A stretch of DNA of 32,771 nt, taken from the NCBI GenBank assembly GCA_947481365.1, contig CANKGI010000005.1, positions 1-32,771 of the forward strand, in the 5' to 3' direction. Shown here one piece after another: positions 1 through 7,851 of the stretch. Position 1 is the stretch's first letter. Each line of letters starts with the position of its first letter. The stretch comes from Bacteroidota bacterium (GTDB lineage: Bacteria > Bacteroidota > Bacteroidia > UKL13-3). A program made the translations under genes and the position numbers. Under the pieces are notes generated by a model. The model searched no databases. It saw only the letters and a program-made list of their open reading frames with translations, and was not told the origin of the DNA.

Positions 1-441
1 GTGCACTACTTGATTATTAAGCTGCGGTTGTGATAATCTAAAAACTACAGGCATCGTATAGCTAACATTCATAGGTTTACCATTTTGTTTCCCAGGAATC
101 CAGTCAGGCATCTGTTTGACAATTCTAATGGCTTCTTCTTCTAAGCCCCAACCTTTATGTGTAAGTGCTTCAACATTTGAAATTTTCCCTTGTTTATTAA
201 TGATGAACTGAACAACTACTTTTCCTTCAATACTATTTTCACAAGCACTTTCAGGGTAACAAATATTATCATTTATAAATTTTACTCTTGCTTCTTCACC
301 ATACTGAAATTGGGGCATTTCTTCAGCATATGTTACAATTGTATCTTCAATTCTTGCAGTAGAACATCCATCTGACTTTTGTGCCTTCAAAAAAGAAACA
401 GTTGAAATCAAAATAAATGCAACGAAGAATATCTTTTTCAT
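1..441 (-). CDS. TonB C-terminal-domain (energy transducer-like) secreted protein, 3' end cut off by window edge
   Basis: Reverse-complement reading from ATG at 441: MKKIFFVAFILISTVSFLKAQKSDGCSTARIED...EGKVVVQFIINKQGKISNVEALTHKGWGLEEEAIRIVKQMPDWIPGKQNGKPMNVSYTMPVVFRL. This is the typical TonB_C pattern (G.V.V.F.I...G.I..v...P.W.PG...G..v....PV.F). No stop before position 1. TATGTTTG box upstream. Confidence 0.88.
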   Translation of the reverse strand, partial: MKKIFFVAFILISTVSFLKAQKSDGCSTARIEDTIVTYAEEMPQFQYGEEARVKFINDNICYPESACENSIEGKVVVQFIINKQGKISNVEALTHKGWGLEEEAIRIVKQMPDWIPGKQNGKPMNVSYTMPVVFRLSQPQLNNQVVH

Positions 442-520
442 AGAAAAAAATTGCTTACTCAAACATAAGAAATTAATATTTTAAGCTTTGAATATTTTTT
501 ATAAAAGAATAATATACCGC

Positions 521-666
521 ACCTACGGAGCTCTTATAAAATATGTAATGTAAATTAGCTATTAAGTTTAATCCCCTAGGGGGATATTTTTGCTGATAAC
601 TTTATCCGTAGGAGTTATATGGTAATAGAAACCAATAAGAATAATACAGAAAGCTCCGTAGGAGCG
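521..666. repeat. Intergenic palindromic-repeat cluster (acctacggagct / tccgtaggag / gctccgtaggagc; plus cccctagggg)
   Basis: Inverted copies at 521-533 and 652-665, a third partial copy at about 604-614, and a perfect 10-nt palindrome cccctagggg at 573-582. Confidence 0.7.
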
Positions 667-712
667 AAACAGAAAATCCACATCGTTACATGTATTGATA
701 ACACAACACATG

Positions 713-1108
713 TTAATTGTTCAGATAATCTTCTTCTTCATTCCCTGAACTTTTTGCAAATGGAACAAAAATAAAACTTGCCAATTTTTCGGTTGCCAGC
801 ATCACACACATAAATTTCTTCGGGTCTTTATAGGCTTTTATAAAATCATTTTTCTTTGTTTCAAGAATTAATTTTGTCTCCACCATTTCGTCAATAGTTG
901 TGGCATATACATTATAAGTTCCTGCCATATCATTTTTATCAATGATGAGTTCGCCAATTTTAACATCGTGCTCGGTAGCAATAAATACAGGGTATTCGGT
1001 AAATCCTTCTGCAATCATATCAGCCGAAACTTCTTTGATCATTTCATCATAAATTTTCAAATCGGCTTTCAGACTTTCTATTATTTTTTTAAATTCTTCT
1101 TCGCTCAT
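713..1108 (-). CDS. Hypothetical protein, 131 aa, acidic
   Basis: Clean ORF with no better alternative frame; lies between intergenic repeats; no family recognised. Confidence 0.7.
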   Translation of the reverse strand: MSEEEFKKIIESLKADLKIYDEMIKEVSADMIAEGFTEYPVFIATEHDVKIGELIIDKNDMAGTYNVYATTIDEMVETKLILETKKNDFIKAYKDPKKFMCVMLATEKLASFIFVPFAKSSGNEEEDYLNN

Positions 1109-1131
1109 TTTATAAATATTCTAAATTTCTA

Positions 1132-1160
1132 TTCTGCGATTATCAGCGCAATCTGCGGGA
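1132..1160. repeat. 9-nt-period intergenic repeat (tctgcgatt-atcagcgca-atctgcggg)
   Basis: Three degenerate 9-mers with an invariant GCG core; a related copy lies at 19954-19982. Confidence 0.7.
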
Positions 1161-1167
1161 AATAATT

Positions 1168-2577
1168 TTACTTCAATTCTAATAAAGCAATATTTTCTAC
1201 ATGATGTGTGTGCGGAAACATATCAACCGGTTGCACTTTTGTTACCGAATACAATTCGCTCATCAATGCAATATCTCGTGCTTGCGTGGCAGGATTACAA
1301 CTGATATACACAATTTTCTTGGCTTTCATTTCAAGTAATTTTGCAATCACACTTTCAATCATTCCGGCACGAGGTGGGTCGGTAATAATTACATCAGGTT
1401 TGCCATGTGTTGCAATAAATTCATCATTCAACACATCTTTCATATCGCCAGCAAAAAATTTGGTATTGGTAATATTATTCATCTCCGAATTTATTTTTGC
1501 ATCGGCAATGGCCTGCACCACATATTCAATTCCAATAACTTGCTTTGATTGATGCGCCACAAAATTGGCAATCGTGCCTACACCGGTATATAAATCGTAA
1601 ACTAGCTCGTTGCCTGTTAATCCTGCAAACTCGCGCGCTTTCGAATACAATTGCAATGTTTGTTTGCTGTTGGTTTGAAAAAATGAACTCGCCCCAATTT
1701 TAAAAACCAAATCTTCTAGTTTTTCTTTGATGTGATCATTTCCCGAATAAACAACGGGCACTAAATCACCCACAGTGTCATTCATTTTTCCATTGATGAT
1801 ATACATCAGCGAAGTAATCTCCGGAAATTTATTTTTGAGAAAACTCATCAGCATTTCTCTTTGCTCAACTATGTCTTCTTTAAAAACAACAATCAGCATC
1901 AACTCTCCCATCACCGAATTACGAATAATGATATTTCGTAAAAATCCTTCTTGCGAATGCGCATTGAAAAATGGAAAATGATGTTCGATGGCAAATTGCT
2001 TAATCGATAAACGTATGGCATTTGAAGGATCAGGTTGAAGGTAACAATGCTCCACATCGAGCACTTTATCAAATCGTCCGGGAATATGAAACCCTAAGCC
2101 AAAATGCTCATTTTCATCCATCGATTCTTTATCACTCACTGCTGTAAGCCATTTACGATCGGTAAAAGTATACTCCAATTTATTGCGATAATACTGTGTA
2201 TCAACTGAGCCTAAAATAGGTTCAAATTCGGGGAAAGGAAATTTTCCGATACGCTGAAATGCATCAAAAACTTGTTGCTGTTTGTATTTAAGTTGAGATA
2301 CATAACTCATGTGTTGCCACTTACAACCACCACAGGTTCCGAAGTGCGAACAAAAAGGTTCTACTCTGTCGGGAGAAGGTTGAATAATTTTTTCAATTCG
2401 TGCAAAACTGAAACTTTTCTTTGATGAAGTTACATTTAAATCAACAACATCTCCTGGTGCTGCAAAATCAACAAGAATAACTTTCTCATCATGTCGGGCT
2501 ACGCTTTTCCCTTCGCTTCCGGCATTAATGATGGTAATATTTTGTAGGGTGTAAGGCTTGAATTTACGTTTTCGCAT
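1168..2577 (-). CDS. rlmD: 23S rRNA (uracil-5-)-methyltransferase, RlmD/TrmA (RumA) family
   Basis: N-terminal TRAM-like region, Fe-S cysteine motif CSHFGTCGGCKWQH, SAM-binding DLYTGVGTIANF, DPPRAGM and YISCNPATQARD motifs. Confidence 0.93.
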   Translation of the reverse strand: MRKRKFKPYTLQNITIINAGSEGKSVARHDEKVILVDFAAPGDVVDLNVTSSKKSFSFARIEKIIQPSPDRVEPFCSHFGTCGGCKWQHMSYVSQLKYKQQQVFDAFQRIGKFPFPEFEPILGSVDTQYYRNKLEYTFTDRKWLTAVSDKESMDENEHFGLGFHIPGRFDKVLDVEHCYLQPDPSNAIRLSIKQFAIEHHFPFFNAHSQEGFLRNIIIRNSVMGELMLIVVFKEDIVEQREMLMSFLKNKFPEITSLMYIINGKMNDTVGDLVPVVYSGNDHIKEKLEDLVFKIGASSFFQTNSKQTLQLYSKAREFAGLTGNELVYDLYTGVGTIANFVAHQSKQVIGIEYVVQAIADAKINSEMNNITNTKFFAGDMKDVLNDEFIATHGKPDVIITDPPRAGMIESVIAKLLEMKAKKIVYISCNPATQARDIALMSELYSVTKVQPVDMFPHTHHVENIALLELK

Positions 2578-2611
2578 GTTAGCTTTTAGCTGTTAGCATT
2601 TAGCTTTCAGC
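2578..2611 (-). repeat. 7-nt-period repeat directly upstream of the rlmD start codon
   Basis: Minus-strand reading GCTGAAA GCTAAAT GCTAACA GCTAAAA GCTAAC|ATG: five GCT-initiated heptamers ending at the ATG. Confidence 0.85.
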
Positions 2612-2674
2612 AATATTTATCTGGCGAAAATAAGTTGAAAAAAGTTAGGAAGAAATTGATTTCAAAAAATGTTG

Positions 2675-3691
2675 TTATACAATATTAACTTCAGGGTTGA
2701 TGGTTACTCCAAATTTTTCTTGAACTGATTTCTGAATATCCATTGCCAAACTCCAGATTTCGTTGCCCGTTGCACCACCGTAATTTACCAGCACCAATGC
2801 CTGATCTTTGTGGGCACCTGTATTACCAACCTGTTTCCCTTTCCAGCCACATTGCTCAATTAGCCATCCTGCAGCTAATTTTATATTTCCTGATGCTACA
2901 GGATAACCTACAATTTGGGGAAATTGAGATTTAAGTTTTAGAAATTGCGCTTCCGATATTTCTGGATTCTTAAAAAAACTACCTGCGTTTCCTAAAATGA
3001 GTGGGTCGGGTAATTTTGATTTACGAATAGCGATAACAGCATCACTTACATCTTTTATACTGGGATTGCTCACCCCATTTTTCTCTAACATTTGCTGAAT
3101 GGCACCATATGAAATGTTGAGTTTTGGATTTTTGCTCAACTTAAATGTTACCGAAACAATGATGTATTTTCCTTTGGCTTCATTTTTAAAAATGCTCTCG
3201 CGATAGCCAAATTTACATTGCTCATTGGTAAACGAAATAATTTCACCTGATTCAATCTCTAAAGCTTCAAGCGCATCAAAAGTGTCTTTTATCTCGGCAC
3301 CATATGCTCCAATATTTTGCATAGGTGCTGCGCCAACATATCCAGGAATGAGAGAAAGATTTTCTAATCCGGCATAACCATTTCCGATGCAATACAACAC
3401 AAACTCATGCCACACTTCACCTGCCATTGATTTTACCCAAACAAAGTCAGTATCTTCTTTTATCTTTTCAATACCTTTTATTGTATTTTTGATAACCATC
3501 CCATCAAAATCTTTTGTTATCAAAATATTACTTCCTCCGCCAATAACTAAAAATTTACGCTCAGTTAAATTAAAGCTACCAACCAGTACAACCAATTCTT
3601 CAACTTTTGATATTTCTACAAACTCTTTAGCATATGCATCGATGCCAAAAGTATTACGGTGCTTAAGTGAAATGTTTTGCTGAATAAACAT
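2675..3691 (-). CDS. murB: UDP-N-acetylmuramate dehydrogenase (MurB)
   Basis: FAD-binding motif GGGSNILI, GLENLSLIPGYVGAAPMQNIGAYG, NAGSFFKNP and the C-terminal NPEVNIV. The track ORF begins at TTG (3700); ATG at 3691 (MFIQQNISLKHRNTFG) is the likelier start. Confidence 0.95.
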   Translation of the reverse strand: MFIQQNISLKHRNTFGIDAYAKEFVEISKVEELVVLVGSFNLTERKFLVIGGGSNILITKDFDGMVIKNTIKGIEKIKEDTDFVWVKSMAGEVWHEFVLYCIGNGYAGLENLSLIPGYVGAAPMQNIGAYGAEIKDTFDALEALEIESGEIISFTNEQCKFGYRESIFKNEAKGKYIIVSVTFKLSKNPKLNISYGAIQQMLEKNGVSNPSIKDVSDAVIAIRKSKLPDPLILGNAGSFFKNPEISEAQFLKLKSQFPQIVGYPVASGNIKLAAGWLIEQCGWKGKQVGNTGAHKDQALVLVNYGGATGNEIWSLAMDIQKSVQEKFGVTINPEVNIV

Positions 3692-3757
3692 AGTGGGCAA
3701 ATAAATAAAAGAGTTTTAAAATGCAATGCTTATTTTTCGAACATTATATTTGCAAAC

Positions 3758-5647
3758 GTGAGTAATTTTTTAAAACATTACATTTTACTTATCAAGCGAA
3801 TAAGCCTTGCTTATTGCATAATGTTTATTTCGCGACTGTTATTTTTCGTTTTCAACTTCTCCTATTTTGGGCATTATGGAGTTGAACAAATCTTTCGTTC
3901 GTTCTTTTTCGGCTTGCTTTTCGACACTTCATCGCTCGTATATTTTAATGCACTATTTATTTTGTTGCACATTCTTCCGTTTCATTTCCGAGAAAATAAT
4001 TCGTATCAAACAACACTAAAAGTACTATTTGTATCAATAAACGCCATTGCACTTTTACTCAATTTAATTGATATCGGTTATTTCCCGTTTAGCGGTAAAC
4101 GAACCGGATTAGAGCTCAGTGGAATGAAAGGCGATATCCTTCCTCATGTTGTAAACTATATCAGCAGTTTTTGGTATCTCACCCTCATATTGATTTTTTT
4201 AATTTGGGTAATCTATCAATGTTATCCTATTGCAAAACCTGAAAATCTTAAAAATAAAAAATCAAAAAACATACTTCTTGAAATTTTCGTGATGATTCTT
4301 TTTATTGGATTATCAGTTCTTGGAGCACGTGGTGGATGGAACCTTAAGCCACTTGGAACTTTTGATGCTGCAAGGTTTGTGCGAACAGAAATGGTTGCAC
4401 TTACACTGAATACGCCTTTTCAAATGATTAATACGATACAACAAGTTGGCGTTTCGGAGAAAAATTATTTACCTGATGATATTGCAAAAAAATATTTTAA
4501 CCCAGTTCATCAACCTCTATTCAATACCGATAGAAATTCTAAACCCAATATCGTTCTTATTATTGTTGAAAGTTTAGGAAAAGAAGATGTTGGTTTTTAT
4601 AACAATGGCGAAGGATTCACTCCTTTTCTAGATTCGTTGATGAAAAAAAGTATTGTTTACCAACATGCATATGCCAACGGTAAACGTTCAATTGAAGGAT
4701 TACCATCAATAATTGCATCAATGCCTTCGTTGATGGAAAACGATTACATGAATAGTTACTACCAATCAAATAAATTAAGTAGCGCAGGTAATTATTTACA
4801 ACAAACGGGATACGATGCATCTTTTTATCATGGTGGTATTAACGGAACAATGAGTTTTAACAATTTTGTGGCGGTAACAAATGGCGGAAAATATTTCGGC
4901 AAGAATGAATACCCCAATCAAAATGATTATGATGGAAACTGGGGAATTTATGACGAACCTTATTTACAATATTTTGCAAACGAATTAGCCCATAAACCAC
5001 AACCATTTTTGTCTACAGTATTTACGCTTTCTTCACATCATCCATATAATATACCTGATGATAAGAAGAATTTATTTATAGAAGGAAAATTGCCAATACA
5101 TAAAGCAATCCGGTATACCGATTATTCATTAAAAAGATTTTTCGAAACTGCACAAAAAATGCCATGGTTTAACAATACTGTTTTTATCATTACAGCCGAC
5201 CACTCGGCCGAAAATGAAAAACCACGATACCAAACTTTTAATGGAATGTTTGAAATCCCATTAGTTATTTATTCGCCATTATTTAATCAAAACGAAATAA
5301 CCGAAAATACTGAAACAGCTCAGCAAATTGATATTCTACCTATCATTTTAAAATATGCACAGTACAATAAAAAATATTTCAGTTTCGGAAATGCAGAAAA
5401 TAAAAAGTCTTTTGCCATTCAACATTTCGGAAATGTATACCAACTCATTTGCTGGCCATACGTCTATCTATTTACAGAAGATAATGGATTTGGATTATTT
5501 AATCTTTCGTCTGATCCGTTATCAAATAAAAATTTATATAATGACCCCTTATTGAATAAAACGAAACTTGAAATGGATACAATTATCAAAAGTGTAATAC
5601 AACAATACAACCACTCACTAATTACCAATTCAACATTTATTCCATAG
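3758..5647 (+). CDS. LtaS-like sulfatase / alkaline phosphatase-superfamily membrane phosphotransferase
   Basis: About 5 N-terminal TM segments, then PNIVLIIVESLGKEDVGFY, ANGKRSIEGLPSIIASMPSL, YHGG, TLSSHHPYNIP and ITADHSAE motifs. The track ORF begins at 3677 inside murB; GTG at 3758 (VSNFLKHYILLIKR) is the likely start. Confidence 0.88.
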   Translation: MSNFLKHYILLIKRISLAYCIMFISRLLFFVFNFSYFGHYGVEQIFRSFFFGLLFDTSSLVYFNALFILLHILPFHFRENNSYQTTLKVLFVSINAIALLLNLIDIGYFPFSGKRTGLELSGMKGDILPHVVNYISSFWYLTLILIFLIWVIYQCYPIAKPENLKNKKSKNILLEIFVMILFIGLSVLGARGGWNLKPLGTFDAARFVRTEMVALTLNTPFQMINTIQQVGVSEKNYLPDDIAKKYFNPVHQPLFNTDRNSKPNIVLIIVESLGKEDVGFYNNGEGFTPFLDSLMKKSIVYQHAYANGKRSIEGLPSIIASMPSLMENDYMNSYYQSNKLSSAGNYLQQTGYDASFYHGGINGTMSFNNFVAVTNGGKYFGKNEYPNQNDYDGNWGIYDEPYLQYFANELAHKPQPFLSTVFTLSSHHPYNIPDDKKNLFIEGKLPIHKAIRYTDYSLKRFFETAQKMPWFNNTVFIITADHSAENEKPRYQTFNGMFEIPLVIYSPLFNQNEITENTETAQQIDILPIILKYAQYNKKYFSFGNAENKKSFAIQHFGNVYQLICWPYVYLFTEDNGFGLFNLSSDPLSNKNLYNDPLLNKTKLEMDTIIKSVIQQYNHSLITNSTFIP

Positions 5648-5993
5648 CTTTTAATTCGGCTTTGAGCTTTTGCGTTAAACTATTTACAACGAGTTCGTAT
5701 GAGTGGTCAACGAGTTTCAAAATCTCTTTATCATTTAAATCGAGATGATAAGTTATGGTGTTCCAGTGTTGTTTATTCATATGATACCCTGGCTTCACAG
5801 CTTCATACTCGGCACGAAGTTCAATAGCTTTTTCTGGGTCGCATTTTAAATTGCAGTTATCGGGTTCCGAAAATGAAGTGAGCGCAAACATCTTTCCCAT
5901 TACTTTAAATACAAGCGTATCTTCACCAAACGGAAATGTTTCTTCCACACCATTTTTTCTCAAACAATATTCTCTGATAATTTCAATATTCAT
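5637..5993 (-). CDS. MmcQ/YjbR family protein
   Basis: 118 aa; EYCLRKNGVEETFPFGEDTLVFKVMGKMFALTS...NLKCDPEKAIELR...VKPGYHMNKQHWNTI is the MmcQ/YjbR (DUF419) signature. Start overlaps the flippase stop. Confidence 0.92.
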   Translation of the reverse strand: MNIEIIREYCLRKNGVEETFPFGEDTLVFKVMGKMFALTSFSEPDNCNLKCDPEKAIELRAEYEAVKPGYHMNKQHWNTITYHLDLNDKEILKLVDHSYELVVNSLTQKLKAELKAME

Positions 5994-7155
5994 TTTTCAT
6001 CGATTGATAAAAATCCACATAAAACCAAATCAGCATTCCGATTTGCGAGAGTGCCATAGAACAAAGTGCCCCTTCGATACCAAAAGGTTTAATGAGTAAA
6101 AAACTAGCTATTGCATTGATAACAATTCCTGAAGAATTTATCAGTATCACTTTTGTGATTTTATTCTCGCCAAAAAAATAAAATGCCACCGGAGTGTACC
6201 AAAATACAGGCATGATACAAACAAAACTGATGAAATAAACTGTTATCGAAAAATCGATATGATAGAAATATTTGATAACCGCAAACTCCAATAAAATGAC
6301 CGACAAAGAAATCAATATTCCTATTTGGTAAAATTGCTTGATGAAGTTTTTTAAACCGTCTTTACTAATTCTGAAAACATTTTTTGCATATGGATAAATA
6401 ATAAACGAAGCCGCTGAAGCGCCCATCAAAATAAGACTTGTTACGATTCCGTATTTAGCCAGTTCTATTTTATCCAACAATAAATTTACAGCCATAGCAT
6501 CGGTTTTTGTTTGTACAACTCCGGTAAAACCAAGCAACATAAAACCCATCGAACTTTTAATCATATTGATTGAAAAACCCCTTGCAAAAAATTTCCTGTA
6601 AAAAAAGGATGAGATCATTGTTCTTAAAAAATAACCGAGAGTTATCAGAAATAAAATGTCTTCAAAAATCAAATCCTTATTAAAAATGCAAATCATTACA
6701 CTTGAAGTAAGAACAGCCAACTCTGAAATCATTAATGGTATAAATTTCTTTTCGAATGAGGCTATTGATTCAAACGATTGCTGAATATGTCTCAGAAAAA
6801 TCCAAATGATAAGATACATGACTCCTTGCAAGTGAATAAACAACAACACAAAAAGTAAAGCAGGAATGACCAACAAAACCGAACGAGTGTTAAACGATTC
6901 GCTCCAAATATTTTTTAATTGCGATGGTGATTTACTAAACTCTCGTAGTAAAAATTCTTTATTACCCCAAATGGTAAATGTTGTAACTACATAATAAATA
7001 ATTTGAAGTTCAACGATATTACCCCACCATGCTGTTTGATAAAAACGGATGATCAGAAATGAATTCAGAATGTTGGATAATCCGGGAAGAGAAAGAAAAA
7101 CTGCGTTTCCTAAAACTGGTTTGATACGATTAAAAAGTTTTTCTCCTAGAAACAA
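5983..7155 (-). CDS. Polysaccharide-flippase-like (Wzx/MATE-type) membrane protein
   Basis: 390 aa with about 10-12 hydrophobic segments; flippase-like pattern (LLGFTGVVQTKTDAMAVNLLLDKIELAKYGIVTSLI). Confidence 0.7.
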   Translation of the reverse strand: MFLGEKLFNRIKPVLGNAVFLSLPGLSNILNSFLIIRFYQTAWWGNIVELQIIYYVVTTFTIWGNKEFLLREFSKSPSQLKNIWSESFNTRSVLLVIPALLFVLLFIHLQGVMYLIIWIFLRHIQQSFESIASFEKKFIPLMISELAVLTSSVMICIFNKDLIFEDILFLITLGYFLRTMISSFFYRKFFARGFSINMIKSSMGFMLLGFTGVVQTKTDAMAVNLLLDKIELAKYGIVTSLILMGASAASFIIYPYAKNVFRISKDGLKNFIKQFYQIGILISLSVILLEFAVIKYFYHIDFSITVYFISFVCIMPVFWYTPVAFYFFGENKITKVILINSSGIVINAIASFLLIKPFGIEGALCSMALSQIGMLIWFYVDFYQSMKNEY

Positions 7156-7161
7156 ATGCTT

Positions 7162-7776
7162 TTATAATTTAATAAAGCGATATCCAAGCGTAAAAATAAA
7201 CATGCTCGAACGAGAAGAATAATTTAACGATGAAATTGTAGGCGATGAATTACTTACAACAACTTTTGCAGCATCGGTAATTCCGGTATCATAACGTACA
7301 TCGAGCGATAACTTCCAGATATCAATACCTGCGCCTGCCTGAAGTCCCAACACAAAACTATTTACCGAAGAGTTGTTGGTATAAGTTGCCAAACTCGATG
7401 CGGTTTCGTTGCCCATTGCAAATTGAAAAACCGGACCGGCATTCACTCTGAAAAATTTAAAAAATTGCTTTCCTGCTAATACGGGAACATCTATGTAATG
7501 AATGGTATTGCTCGCAACTGTTTGTCCTAAATAATTTTGAATATCGCCACCACGTTGTGTGTAGTTAACTTCGGGCATAACAAAAAAACCAAGAAATTTA
7601 AATTTAGTATATAAACCTCCAGTAAAACCAGTAATGGTATTTGCACCGCCAAAATCGGCAAAGTTTTTCACCATCGAACTTCTGGATATTCCTGCATGTA
7701 CACCTAAATCAAATTCCTGACTTTTTGCAGTTGAGATAAAAATGGTAAGCGCTGATAAAAGAAATAACTTTTTCAT
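7162..7776 (-). CDS. Outer-membrane beta-barrel protein, PorT-like family
   Basis: Signal peptide MKKLFLLSALTIFISTAKSQ, then LGVHAGISRSSM...GFTGGLYTKFKFLGFFVMPEVNYTQRGG...DVPVLAGKQFF...VNAGPVFQF; ends in an amphipathic strand. Confidence 0.86.
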   Translation of the reverse strand: MKKLFLLSALTIFISTAKSQEFDLGVHAGISRSSMVKNFADFGGANTITGFTGGLYTKFKFLGFFVMPEVNYTQRGGDIQNYLGQTVASNTIHYIDVPVLAGKQFFKFFRVNAGPVFQFAMGNETASSLATYTNNSSVNSFVLGLQAGAGIDIWKLSLDVRYDTGITDAAKVVVSNSSPTISSLNYSSRSSMFIFTLGYRFIKL

Positions 7777-7807
7777 GTTGTTATATATTTAAGTACTCAA
7801 AAATACA

Positions 7808-7838
7808 AAAGCGCCTGCAATAATTTTGCAGACGCTTT
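7808..7838 (-). terminator. Rho-independent terminator downstream of DPP III gene
   Basis: Stem aaagcgcctgcaa / ttgcagacgcttt with a 5-nt loop. The single internal mismatch becomes a G-U wobble on the minus strand; followed by TTTTGT. Confidence 0.7.
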
Positions 7839-7851
7839 GAATAATTTATCA

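Noticed and set aside
190-375. Plus-strand ORF (61 aa)
   Set aside because: Antisense shadow of the TonB-domain CDS, which the track misses because it runs off the left edge.
968-3683. Plus-strand ORFs at 968-1165, 1208-1552, 1775-1981, 2743-2934 and 3387-3683
   Set aside because: Antisense to strongly supported genes; low-complexity Phe/Ser/Thr-rich translations typical of shadow frames.
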